Source: Nitrososphaerota archaeon (GTDB lineage: Archaea; Thermoproteota; Nitrososphaeria; Nitrososphaerales; Nitrosopumilaceae). Taken from it: a stretch of 64,000 nucleotides of DNA. The notes under the pieces were generated by a model. The model ran no database searches. It was not told the DNA's origin and saw nothing but the letters and a program-made list of their open reading frames with translations. The position numbers were made by a program, and so were the translations under genes. Below are positions 35,752 through 44,157 of this stretch, in pieces; within the stretch, counting starts at the first letter, position 1, and each line of letters starts with the position of its first letter. The stretch spans positions 784,727 through 848,726 of the forward strand of contig JAGWFT010000001.1 in NCBI GenBank assembly GCA_028867755.1. Reading direction: 5' to 3'.

Positions 35752-36333
35752 ATGTCAAGTGATCTTGATGCTCTAAGAAAAACTGTCATTTCATGTATTA
35801 AATGTGAACTGTCAAAATCAAGAATAAATGCGGTGCCAGGTCATGGAAGTGCAAAAACTGAGGTAATCTTCATTGGCGAAGCTCCAGGTAGAAATGAAGA
35901 TCTTCAAGGTGTACCATTTGTAGGTACTGCAGGCAAGATACTTTCAGAAGCATTAGCATATGCAGGATTTACGCGTGAGGATGTTTACATTACAAATGTT
36001 GTGAAATGTAGGCCACCCAATAACCGAAGACCAAATACACAAGAGCTAGATTCATGTAGGAACTATTTACAAAAAGAACTTGATATCATTAGACCAAAAA
36101 TTATTTGTATACTGGGAAATACTGCTTTTGGGTCATTATTAAACGGAAATGCAATAACCAAGAACAGGGGGAAAATAATCCAAAGAGATGGCCAACTATA
36201 TTTTGTTACGATACATCCAGCAGCTGTGATATATAATCAAGAATTACGCCAAGTCCTAAAAGACGACTTGAAGATGCTATTTGATGTTCTTGACAAGATA
36301 AAAAAGGGAATTGCAATAGAAATTAACGAATGA
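35752..36333 (+). CDS. Uracil-DNA glycosylase, family 4 (Fe-S type)
   Basis: Removes uracil arising from cytosine deamination. Signature parts are the first cysteines CIKCELS, motif GEAPGRNEDLQGVPFVG, the cysteines in KCRPPNNR and SCRNY that complete the [4Fe-4S] site, and HPAAVIYN. Length 193 aa. The stop overlaps the ATG of the next glycosylase gene (ATGA), forming a repair pair. Confidence 0.93.
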   Translation: MSSDLDALRKTVISCIKCELSKSRINAVPGHGSAKTEVIFIGEAPGRNEDLQGVPFVGTAGKILSEALAYAGFTREDVYITNVVKCRPPNNRRPNTQELDSCRNYLQKELDIIRPKIICILGNTAFGSLLNGNAITKNRGKIIQRDGQLYFVTIHPAAVIYNQELRQVLKDDLKMLFDVLDKIKKGIAIEINE

Positions 36334-36911
36334 AAATAATCCCGCGCTCATTTTATAATCAAGATACCGTTGATGTGGCCAAGAATCTTCTTGGTAAAGT
36401 ACTAGTTAGAAAGATTAATGGTATGACAATTTCAGGAATCATTTCTGAAACTGAAGCTTATCGATACAAAGATGATCCTGCCAGCCATTCATTTGGAGGC
36501 ATAACGGAAAGAAACAAAGCAATGTTTGGTGAGGTAGGAAGAGCCTATGTGTATTTTACATATGGGATGCATTATTGTGTAAATGCTGTTGCAAAAGATG
36601 AGAAACATGACGCAGGGGCAGTATTGATAAGATCTCTTATTCCAAAGAACGGACTTGAGTTTATGATAAAACAACGCAAAACAAACATTGTGGAAAATCT
36701 TACAAATGGGCCTGCGAAGCTAACCAAGTCTCTTAAAATAACGAAAAAACAATATGGTGAGGATCTAACAAAAACCTCAAGACTGTATGTTGTTGATGGC
36801 GTGAATGTAAAAAGTTACATAATTGTATCAAAACCAAGAATTGGAATTAAAAAAGCAGTAGATTATTTGTGGAATTTTAGTGTACCAAAAAGCTATTTTA
36901 TGAATTATTGA
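36330..36911 (+). CDS. 3-methyladenine (alkyl-adenine) DNA glycosylase, AAG/MPG family
   Basis: Excises alkylated purines such as 3-methyladenine and hypoxanthine. Family blocks include ISETEAYRYKDDPASH (catalytic Glu), RAYVYFTYGMHYCVN and NGPAKLTKSL. Length 193 aa is that of bacterial/archaeal members. It overlaps the uracil glycosylase by 4 bases and the protease gene on the other strand by 7. Confidence 0.93.
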   Translation: MKIIPRSFYNQDTVDVAKNLLGKVLVRKINGMTISGIISETEAYRYKDDPASHSFGGITERNKAMFGEVGRAYVYFTYGMHYCVNAVAKDEKHDAGAVLIRSLIPKNGLEFMIKQRKTNIVENLTNGPAKLTKSLKITKKQYGEDLTKTSRLYVVDGVNVKSYIIVSKPRIGIKKAVDYLWNFSVPKSYFMNY

Positions 36912-38140
36912 GATGACGGTGTCGGCCTGACTTCCAAAGTAGCAATAAGGTCAAGCGACTTTCCTAGCCTATTGACTGTTATGGTTACCTTGTCACCTAC
37001 AGATTTTTCATCATCCAAATATGCAATTACATCATCAATCGTCTTTATTGGATGACCATCTATTGCAGTTATGATATCTCCTCCATGAGGAATGCTGTTA
37101 TTATCAAGAGTTGCCGCTATCACTCCAGCTTTTTCAGCTGGGCCTCCTTCGACAACTTTCTCAACTATTACACCTTTGAAGTTTCGTGATAACCCGTTAG
37201 CTAGTGAAACGTCTGGATCCATTGTTCTGCCTGCTATTCCAAGATATGGATGTTGATACACTCCATTTTTAATCAAGGCGGGAACTATTCTTTTGATAGT
37301 ATCAGAAGGAATAGCAAATCCTATCCCGGAAAAATCTCCAGTGTTTGTTTTAATTGCTGTATTCATTCCAACTACTTCATTCTGCAAGTTTAGCAGAGGG
37401 CCTCCCGAATTTCCGGGATTGATAGCTGCATCAACTTGTATTATATCAGGTATTGAGTAACCTGCATTATCGTTAGGTAACAAACGTCCTACTGCACTAA
37501 TTATACCAGTAGTCATGGTGTCACTGAGACCAAACGGATTACCTATTGCAATTACTTGTTGACCTGCCTGAAGTTCTGATGAGTTTCCTATAGTAACAGG
37601 AATCAAGTTTTCATCTGAAAAATTATCTATAATTTGTATTACTGCAATATCATTATCTGGATCAGTTCCCACTACCTTTGCAGTGTATGTATTTCCATCA
37701 ATGAATGTGACATTTACTGTACTTGAGCCCTCTACTACGTGATTGTTTGTTATTATGCGTCCTTCTTTATCATAAACAAAACCCGATCCCAGTCTTGTTG
37801 ATTGGCTCGAGAGTGGCTGTCCGTTTATGATTATAGTGTTGTCAATTGTAGAGACTTTGCTAGTTATCTGAACTACTGAATCCTGTGTTTTCTTAAACAG
37901 GTCTGTCAGAGTTGAATCCTGTGAAAAAATTCCTGTACTGCCAGCTGCTCCTGTAGATCCAGGCGGACCTTGAGGGCCAGGTAAACCTTGAGGGCCAGGT
38001 GGTCCAGGCGGACCTGGTGGTCCTTGTACAGTTGCCTGAGACAAATCTCCTGAAAAATGACCACCATTAGTATATTGTATAATAACCGTAGCCAAAAGAG
38101 CAACAATTATCCCAACTAGTATGATCTCTAACTTTTTCAT
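36905..38140 (-). CDS. HtrA/DegP-like serine protease with collagen-like linker and PDZ domain
   Basis: Membrane-anchored quality-control protease facing the outside. Order: N-terminal helix (residues 5-22); ten Gly-X-Y triplets at 40-69; trypsin-like domain with His134 (TNNHVVEG), Asp164 (DNDIAVIQI) and Ser245 (NPGNSGGP); then a PDZ domain (about 300-405). Length 411 aa. The protease part is ordinary; the collagen-like spacer between anchor and protease is not usual for HtrA. It may act as a trimerising stalk, since HtrA works as trimers (inference). Confidence 0.9.
   Translation of the reverse strand: MKKLEIILVGIIVALLATVIIQYTNGGHFSGDLSQATVQGPPGPPGPPGPQGLPGPQGPPGSTGAAGSTGIFSQDSTLTDLFKKTQDSVVQITSKVSTIDNTIIINGQPLSSQSTRLGSGFVYDKEGRIITNNHVVEGSSTVNVTFIDGNTYTAKVVGTDPDNDIAVIQIIDNFSDENLIPVTIGNSSELQAGQQVIAIGNPFGLSDTMTTGIISAVGRLLPNDNAGYSIPDIIQVDAAINPGNSGGPLLNLQNEVVGMNTAIKTNTGDFSGIGFAIPSDTIKRIVPALIKNGVYQHPYLGIAGRTMDPDVSLANGLSRNFKGVIVEKVVEGGPAEKAGVIAATLDNNSIPHGGDIITAIDGHPIKTIDDVIAYLDDEKSVGDKVTITVNRLGKSLDLIATLEVRPTPSSQ
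37934..38023 (-). repeat. Ten collagen-like Gly-X-Y triplets in the HtrA protein
   Basis: Codes for residues 40-69. It begins with three GPP triplets, continues with GPQ, GLP, GPQ and GPP, and ends GST-GAA-GST. Proline content at X and Y is high for an organism probably lacking hydroxyproline. Confidence 0.85.
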
Positions 38141-38236
38141 AATATGCTGTTTGAAAAATAGGACAAACCAGAATAATATTCTTTACGAAGCTTTGTTAAT
38201 CTTAACATAAATATACGCACTAAACAGTTAACCCCT

Positions 38237-38731
38237 GTGAGAAAGAAACAAAAAAACAAGGCAAAAACTCTATCGATTTCTCGCGGGACTATTATCTTTA
38301 TAGCGATTATAGTAGTAGCTGCAGGTGGAGGAATTTACTATCTCCTTAACACTTCAACACCAGTTAATGAAAAATATCCAGTATTTGCAACTCCAAGTCA
38401 TATCTACATTGTGGGAGTTCACGATCCGACTCAGGGATACGTATATGAACAAGAGTCCACGCGTCAAGCAAGAAAGGCAGTATCTGGTGGAGTTGCAGAT
38501 GCTGCAATTCATATACCTAGGGGCACGTTAGTTGCACTCCATTTCATAAATGAAGATAAGGATACTGGTGCTTCTATGGACCTCAACATCGACAACTTTA
38601 ACGTACATACAAGCAAACTGAATTATTTCCAAGCACAAACCGTAACATTTCTTGCTGATAAAGAAGGAACATACTCATACTATTCGAACTTGCATCCAGA
38701 AATGAAAGGCTCCATAACGGTGGATCCATAA
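38237..38731 (+). CDS. Membrane-anchored cupredoxin-fold protein lacking the type 1 copper cysteine
   Basis: GTG start. N-terminal membrane helix (residues 18-37), then an extracellular cupredoxin-like beta sandwich. The ligand loop reads SYYSNLHPEMKG: His124 (FNVH), His153 and Met156 are in place, but the cysteine position is Ser150. Ordinary blue copper proteins need that Cys, so electron-carrier function is doubtful. It may bind Cu(II) differently or act in copper storage or delivery. Length is 164 aa. Divergent from the HtrA gene. Confidence 0.75.
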   Translation: MRKKQKNKAKTLSISRGTIIFIAIIVVAAGGGIYYLLNTSTPVNEKYPVFATPSHIYIVGVHDPTQGYVYEQESTRQARKAVSGGVADAAIHIPRGTLVALHFINEDKDTGASMDLNIDNFNVHTSKLNYFQAQTVTFLADKEGTYSYYSNLHPEMKGSITVDP

Positions 38732-38791
38732 TGATATTGAAGATGTTTTTAAAAAAACATTCATCATGTGAAGAGGGGATGATAGATTTTG

Positions 38792-39175
38792 ATGGATGAT
38801 AAAGAACGTCCTTTTTCTCGAACAGATGTTCTTAACTTGATGGATAGTTTCATTGAAAGAATATTTGAAATTAGAAGAGTACTCCTAAGTGTTTCTGTCT
38901 CTGCATTAATACTTGCACCACTTGCAACAGGCCTCTCTATCTTTCTTTTAACACACCCGCGTTTTTACAGCGTTCTTGAAAGAGAACATGAATTTGGTAC
39001 AGTCTTGGGAATCCTGTTAGGTGTTATCATATCTGTTTCAGTCGTATGGATAGCAACAGGAATACGACAATATGTAACTCTGAAATCTTGGGATCAAAGA
39101 TACAAGGAATATCTAAGACAAAAAGACGAGATAGATAAGAGAATTGCATCTGATTACGGACTAGAACAAGATTAG
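38792..39175 (+). CDS. Small protein with two transmembrane helices
   Basis: The ATG at 38792 is preferred to the TTG three bases earlier. The 127-residue product has a charged N-terminus and helices at about 30-50 (VLLSVSVSALILAPLATGLSI) and 72-92 (GTVLGILLGVIISVSVVWIA), then a charged C-terminal tail rich in Lys/Glu/Asp. Likely a small membrane scaffold. No family recognised. Confidence 0.6.
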   Translation: MDDKERPFSRTDVLNLMDSFIERIFEIRRVLLSVSVSALILAPLATGLSIFLLTHPRFYSVLEREHEFGTVLGILLGVIISVSVVWIATGIRQYVTLKSWDQRYKEYLRQKDEIDKRIASDYGLEQD

Positions 39176-39184
39176 GTATTATTT

Positions 39185-39493
39185 TCAGTACCCTTCTGGT
39201 ACCTTTTTTTTACGAGGGAATATGTTTTCATATGGTTCCAAGATAGTTCTACAAAATTCTATTCCCTTTGAAGCAGGCTTGTAAATTGTGACGATTCTCT
39301 TTCCTAATTGTTTTTCTATTCTTGTTATCAACTCATTTGATTCAAGCTCGTCAAGTATGGGTTTGTGTTTTTTGAGATTTAAACCACAAAAGCTAACCAA
39401 AGCTGTTTGATTTAATTCCCCGTATTGCACAAGCATCAAAATTATGTCTTTTATAATGTAAATTCTATCACGATATGTGCTTGAGCCAGACAT
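39185..39493 (-). CDS. Winged-helix DNA-binding protein
   Basis: 102 residues. Helices (RIYIIKDIILMLVQYG, NQTALVSFCG, HKPILDELESNELI) and a wing (RIVTIYKPASKG) form a typical archaeal winged-helix domain, similar to the many small wHTH regulators of this lineage. ATG start. Convergent with the preceding membrane-protein gene. Target genes unknown. Confidence 0.7.
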   Translation of the reverse strand: MSGSSTYRDRIYIIKDIILMLVQYGELNQTALVSFCGLNLKKHKPILDELESNELITRIEKQLGKRIVTIYKPASKGIEFCRTILEPYENIFPRKKKVPEGY

Positions 39494-39563
39494 TTGTCAA
39501 GTCTCACTTATGATTGCTAAATATAATCTCTGATTGTTACCGCCACTCGTCTCATTTTGTCTT

Positions 39564-41006
39564 CTAGTATCCTTTTGCAAACATGACATCCACCTTGCTT
39601 GGTTTTCCACAGACTATGCATGGTGCATTCGTTCTCTTTTCATCAAAAGGTATAACTCGGATATCTGCACCAGTGGATTCTTTGACGGTCTCTTCGCATT
39701 TTTGGTCCCCGCACCATGAGGAATAAAGAAACATTCCATCCTCGATCTCTTTTTTGAATTGAGCAAAATCATTCACATTTTTTATGCCATTATCAAGCAT
39801 CTTTTTTGCTTTCTCAAAGAGACCTTTTTGAATTTCATCTAATGTTTTGGCAATGCCGTCTTCTGCACTCTCAAAAGAAAGATCCGATTTCTTCAAGTCG
39901 TCACGTCGTACTATGACCATTTTGTTTTTTAGTAGATCCTTAGGGCCGATTTCAATTCTAAGTGGTACTCCCTTCATCTCCCAATCATGGAATTTGTATC
40001 CCGGAGTGAACTCCTCTCTTGAATCCATGTGAATCCTCAAATCTTTCTTTACAAGAGTTTCTTTGAGTTCGTTTGCTTTCTTCAAGATCTCATCTCTATC
40101 GGATTGAGAAGAATAAATGGGAACTATGACAACTTGGATAGGTGCCACACGCGGTGGTAAAACTAGCCCTTTGTCATCGCCATGTACCATTATCAGTGCA
40201 CCAATGAGCCTCCAGGAAATTCCCCATGAAGTTTGCCAAGCAAAAGTTTCTATGTTCTGCTTGTCCAGAAACTTTACATCAAATGGCTTTGAAAAATTCT
40301 GGCCTAAAAAATGAGAGGTTCCCATCTGTAATGCCTTCCCGTCTGGCATGATTGACTCCATAGTAGTTGTATAAACTGCACCTACAAACTTCTCCTTGTC
40401 AGTTTTTTTTCCAAGTATGACTGGAATTGCCAACTCGTCTTCCACAGTTCTTTTGTATATGTCAAGTATTGTCATAACTTCCTCCTCAGCTTCTTCTCTT
40501 GTAGAATGTACTGTGTGTCCTTCCTGCCAAAGAAATTCCGATGTCCTAAGAAACGGTTTTGTTGCCTTGATCTCAGCTCTTAACGCAGAATTCCAAAAAT
40601 TAATCTTTATAGGCAAATCTCTCCAACTCTTTATCCATTTTGAATACATGGAATATGCAAGAGTTTCAGAAGTAGGTCTAAGTGCTAATCTGTCCCCTAT
40701 CTCAGTATTTCCTGAATGTGTGACCCAAAAGACTTCGGGCGTAAAACCTGCAAAATGTGTTGCTTCCTTGCTTAACAGTGACTCTGGAATAAGTACTGGA
40801 AGAAATCCGTTTTCATGACCAGTTGCCTTTAGCTTTTGATCAACCGATGACCTGAGGTATTCCCATATTGAATAACCATATGGCCTAAGTACGATTAATC
40901 CTTTAACTGGAGCATAGTCTGCAAGCTGTGCCTTTATTACTACTTGTGTATACCATTCGCTAAAATCCTCGTTCTTTTTGACTGTAATTCCAATCTCTTT
41001 GCTCAA
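39564..41006 (-). CDS. proS: Prolyl-tRNA synthetase (archaeal/eukaryotic type)
   Basis: Class II aminoacyl-tRNA synthetase. The motif 2 and 3 regions are visible (RPTSETLAYSMYSKWI; FLRTSEFLWQEGHT; WGISWRLIGALIMVHGDDKGLVLPPRVAP). The anticodon-binding and C-terminal zinc domains typical of the archaeal form follow (CGDQKCEETVKEST; CIVCGKPS). Length 480 aa is normal, and there is no bacterial editing insert. ATG start at 41006. Confidence 0.96.
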   Translation of the reverse strand: MSKEIGITVKKNEDFSEWYTQVVIKAQLADYAPVKGLIVLRPYGYSIWEYLRSSVDQKLKATGHENGFLPVLIPESLLSKEATHFAGFTPEVFWVTHSGNTEIGDRLALRPTSETLAYSMYSKWIKSWRDLPIKINFWNSALRAEIKATKPFLRTSEFLWQEGHTVHSTREEAEEEVMTILDIYKRTVEDELAIPVILGKKTDKEKFVGAVYTTTMESIMPDGKALQMGTSHFLGQNFSKPFDVKFLDKQNIETFAWQTSWGISWRLIGALIMVHGDDKGLVLPPRVAPIQVVIVPIYSSQSDRDEILKKANELKETLVKKDLRIHMDSREEFTPGYKFHDWEMKGVPLRIEIGPKDLLKNKMVIVRRDDLKKSDLSFESAEDGIAKTLDEIQKGLFEKAKKMLDNGIKNVNDFAQFKKEIEDGMFLYSSWCGDQKCEETVKESTGADIRVIPFDEKRTNAPCIVCGKPSKVDVMFAKGY

Positions 41007-41049
41007 TTTACATCATCTTGCAGTTTGTCCTAATGAGCCTTATGTTCCT

Positions 41050-41334
41050 CTACAAAGGGTCGCCTTTGCAAAGGACTTTTCCAGTTATTCTACTCTGAAA
41101 GTTAGGGCAGACAAAACATTGGATAAACGGTACTTCCTTTTTCAAAACAGGACAATCCACAGATTCTTCTTTCATCTTCTTTAGCATCTTGGGACTAACT
41201 CCCTTTAGTTTCAACTTGCCTTTGTCATCCATCATTCCAGATGCCTTTAGTTCTTGTTTTGTTTCATCTGATAACTTGTTGGATGTTGTGGCGGCTTTGA
41301 TTGTAACTTCATATTTGTGTGGAAGCTCGCTCAT
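41050..41334 (-). CDS. Small four-cysteine protein of unknown function
   Basis: The start at ATG 41334 (MSELPHKYEV) or the ATG at 41343 gives about 95 residues. A Lys-rich helical N-terminal half ends in KLKGVSPKMLKKMKEE. A cysteine-bearing tail follows (DCPVLKKEVPFIQCFVCPNF ... KVLCKG), probably binding zinc or an Fe-S cluster. It precedes proS by 43 bases on the same strand, so they may be co-transcribed. Confidence 0.6.
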   Translation of the reverse strand: MSELPHKYEVTIKAATTSNKLSDETKQELKASGMMDDKGKLKLKGVSPKMLKKMKEESVDCPVLKKEVPFIQCFVCPNFQSRITGKVLCKGDPL

Positions 41335-41435
41335 AATCTTCATCTTAGATATCTTGAATATATTGCTAGTGGTAGAGAAATCTCAAGATCGCTTAAGATT
41401 AATATAATCTCCATCATTCCACAAAGCAGAAACTG

Positions 41436-42086
41436 ATGTTAGCAATTTTTGACGTGGAAGGTGTATTGCTTGATGCAGAATTTCTTCCAATATTAGCAGA
41501 AAAAATTAACAAACAAGATGAGATCTGGGAAATCACAAGAAAAGGAATTGAGGGTGCAATAAAGTGGGAGGAAGGACTAAAAAAGAGAATAGAACTTCTC
41601 AAGGGAATAAACTACGAAACTTGTACTCAAGTTGCTGGTTCGCTTAAGATTATGACCGGAGCTAGGGAAGCATGTCACGCACTCAAAGCTGCAGGCTGGA
41701 AAATAATGGCAATATCTGGCGGATTTACAATAATGACTGACAGATTAAAGGAAGAACTGGGGTTGGACTATGTATTTTCAAACGAACTAATTTTTGTAAA
41801 TGGAAAACTTGATGACGTTATAATACATGTCGATTCTAATAAAGCCAAATCGGCTATGATGAAGATAAAGGAATGGAAAGAAAAGAAAGAAGAGATTGTG
41901 GTCGTTGTTGATGGCGCAAATGATGTGAAATTATTTGATATATGTGGATTAGGTGTGGCATTTAGAGCCCAAGACATTGTCAAAGACTTGGCAACTGTTA
42001 CACTAGAAGAGAAGGATCTTTCAAAGTTAATCGGTATCATCAACAAGCATTATGGATTGAAGATACAGGTGCAAACTGTTGCTTAA
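41436..42086 (+). CDS. HAD-superfamily phosphatase, phosphoserine phosphatase (SerB)-like
   Basis: HAD motifs: nucleophile Asp5 in FDVEGVLLDAEF, Ser in MAISGGFT, Lys around SNKAKSA, and the acidic VDGANDVKLFDICGLGVAF. The order and spacing fit SerB (last step of serine synthesis), 216 aa. The DVEG first motif is also seen in related sugar or phospho-amino acid phosphatases, so substrate is likely but not proven. It precedes cofE by 33 bases. Confidence 0.8.
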   Translation: MLAIFDVEGVLLDAEFLPILAEKINKQDEIWEITRKGIEGAIKWEEGLKKRIELLKGINYETCTQVAGSLKIMTGAREACHALKAAGWKIMAISGGFTIMTDRLKEELGLDYVFSNELIFVNGKLDDVIIHVDSNKAKSAMMKIKEWKEKKEEIVVVVDGANDVKLFDICGLGVAFRAQDIVKDLATVTLEEKDLSKLIGIINKHYGLKIQVQTVA

Positions 42087-42125
42087 AAAGAATATGATTT
42101 TAAGCAGTTAGGCAATAGGTTGCTA

Positions 42126-42866
42126 ATGGTAATGGAAATCATCCCTGTTTACATTGAAAATGAAATCAAACCAGGTGATGATCTAATAGACTTGATGCTT
42201 GGATCAAAATCAAGGCCGCATTTACAAGATGGGGACATTCTAGTTTTTACGCAGAAAATTATTTCAAAACAAGAAGGAAAGATTGTAAACCTCTCAAGCG
42301 TTAAACCTACACTTCTTGCAACTGGCATTGCAAGTGAGTATCGAAAAGATCCTAGAACTGTACAGTTGATACTTGATCAGTCAAGACGTATAGTTCGAAT
42401 GAAAAATGGTATAATAATTTCAGAGACAACCCATGGTTTTGTTTGTGCAAATGCAGGTGTGGATGAAAGTAATTTGGAAGAAGGATATGTAACTCTATTA
42501 CCAAATGACGCTGATCTGTCGGCTGAAAAATTACGTAAACAAATAAAGGAAAAAACAGGAAAAAATACAGCAGTTATCATATCTGATACATTTGGGAGGC
42601 CATTTAGACAAGGACAGATAAATGTCGCTATAGGAGTTTCAGGAATTACCGCTATATTGGATTATGCTGGACTAAAAGATGCTTTTGGAAGAATTCTTCG
42701 TGTAACTGCTATTGCTATTGTAGACGAGATATGTTCTGCTACTGAGCTTGTCATGGGAAAATCACTTCACGTGCCAATATCTATAGTGAGAAACTATGGC
42801 TTCACTAATGCTAAAAATGCGATAAATGATCTTATTAGATCACGCTCAGAAGATCTATTTAGGTAA
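42126..42866 (+). CDS. cofE: Coenzyme F420-0:L-glutamate ligase CofE
   Basis: Adds the glutamate tail to F420-0, using GTP. Family blocks are PGDDLIDLM, ILVFTQKIISKQEGKIV, CANAGVDESN, ISDTFGRPFRQGQINVAIGVSG and DEICSATELVMGK. Length about 247 aa is typical of the archaeal single-domain form. Start candidates are ATG 42126, ATG 42132 and TTG 42120; 42126 is reported. cofC/cofD are 37 kb away on the same strand. Confidence 0.94.
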   Translation: MVMEIIPVYIENEIKPGDDLIDLMLGSKSRPHLQDGDILVFTQKIISKQEGKIVNLSSVKPTLLATGIASEYRKDPRTVQLILDQSRRIVRMKNGIIISETTHGFVCANAGVDESNLEEGYVTLLPNDADLSAEKLRKQIKEKTGKNTAVIISDTFGRPFRQGQINVAIGVSGITAILDYAGLKDAFGRILRVTAIAIVDEICSATELVMGKSLHVPISIVRNYGFTNAKNAINDLIRSRSEDLFR

Positions 42867-42921
42867 GTACAAATTTTTGAAAACAAAGATTATATTCACA
42901 GATTGGGGGAAGCGATAAACA

Positions 42922-43842
42922 TTGGATACTTTACGGGCAGAATTACATTGTCACAACGAATTTTCAAATTTTCATCTAGGACAGAAAGAAACTCCATATG
43001 ATTGCGGAATAACGGTGCAAGAACAATTAGAACAAGTGTACTCCACTGGACTTGATGTTTTCTTTATTACAAATCACAATACACTTGATGGATACGAACA
43101 CTTGCTGCACTATAAGGAAAATCATGAAAAGTTTAGGCATATTCAGATTTATCCTGGAGAAGAAATAACAACCGATCAAGGAATCCACATCTTGGCGTAC
43201 GGACTGACAAGGACAATAAAATCTGGACAAAGCCTCGAAGAGATACTTGATATTATACGATCTCAGGGAGCAATATCATGTGCGCCGCATCCTTTTGCAC
43301 TAAATAATGGTCTTAGAGAAAAATCTATTCTCTGTGATTTGATTGAAGTCTTTAACAGTAATAATGTTGATAGATATTCAAACCTACGAGCTTCTAACTT
43401 TGCAAAAACAAATAATATGATAGAAGTGGCAGGAAGTGACTCACATGTTGTTTCTACGCTGGGCAGATGTGTTAATGTAATTGAGGCAGAAAATACTCTA
43501 GATAGCATACTACAAGCAATGAGGAAAGGAAGAATCACGATTGACAGTGCAGAATACATTACTTGCAGTGAAATGATAGAACACGCAAGATATAAAATCA
43601 AAAATTCAAAAGATGATATTATGATGTATTTCAAAGAAAACCACCCGCACCTTACTGGAATTTGCAGTTTTCTAATAGACGCATTTGAATCAAATCCTAA
43701 CAGCATGGTTTGGAAAGCAGTGTACAAAGTAGCTGTACATCTTACTACAAAACTATCGAACAAAATTAATTTTGAAAATAAAGATTATAACATATTGTAT
43801 GAACGCAACCTAAGAGCTATATTGCCAATGATTCTGACCTGA
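42922..43842 (+). CDS. PHP-domain metal-dependent phosphoesterase
   Basis: TTG start. The four PHP motifs are clear: ELHCHNEFSN, FITNHNTLDGY, PGEEITTDQGIHILAYGL and CAPHPFAL, plus the final GSDSHVV. These His/Asp/Glu residues bind three metals. About 200 residues make up the PHP domain; the remaining 100 are helical with Lys/Asn and no known domain. Probably hydrolyses phosphoesters of nucleotides or RNA (inference). Confidence 0.85.
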   Translation: MDTLRAELHCHNEFSNFHLGQKETPYDCGITVQEQLEQVYSTGLDVFFITNHNTLDGYEHLLHYKENHEKFRHIQIYPGEEITTDQGIHILAYGLTRTIKSGQSLEEILDIIRSQGAISCAPHPFALNNGLREKSILCDLIEVFNSNNVDRYSNLRASNFAKTNNMIEVAGSDSHVVSTLGRCVNVIEAENTLDSILQAMRKGRITIDSAEYITCSEMIEHARYKIKNSKDDIMMYFKENHPHLTGICSFLIDAFESNPNSMVWKAVYKVAVHLTTKLSNKINFENKDYNILYERNLRAILPMILT

Positions 43843-43913
43843 GTAATTTTTTTTGCGTACATGAATAGCTTTTAATATCACTTTACTAGCTTTTTGTTTA
43901 AAGGTGAATTGAC

Positions 43914-44153
43914 ATTTCAGAATTAACTCCAACTAAGACAATAGATGTTAGGGGAATGTTTTGTCCAGAACCTGTCTTTAGAACAAAAATAGAGATGGAA
44001 AGAATGACAGTAGGAAATATTCTAAAAATTATTGCAGACGATCCAGCGTCTGAAGAAGATATCTCAAGATGGGTAAACAGGAACGGGCACCAGTTACTTA
44101 GTATAAACAAGCCAGGAAAAGATCTTGAGTTTACTATTAAAAAGGTGAAATAG
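43914..44153 (+). CDS. TusA/SirA-family sulfur carrier, likely ATT start
   Basis: Small sulfur-relay protein. The catalytic motif CPEP (GMFCPEPVFRTK) and the TusA end (LSINKPGKDLEFTIKKVK) are present. The internal ATG at 43956 would leave the cysteine at residue 3 and lose the first strand, so it cannot be the start. In frame, no ATG/GTG/TTG precedes it before the stop at 43905. ATT at 43914 has AAGGTGA ending 6 bases upstream and yields a normal 79-residue protein (SELTPTKTIDVRG...). It ends 4 bases before the cysteine synthase gene. Confidence 0.82.
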   Translation: MSELTPTKTIDVRGMFCPEPVFRTKIEMERMTVGNILKIIADDPASEEDISRWVNRNGHQLLSINKPGKDLEFTIKKVK

Positions 44154-44157
44154 GTTT

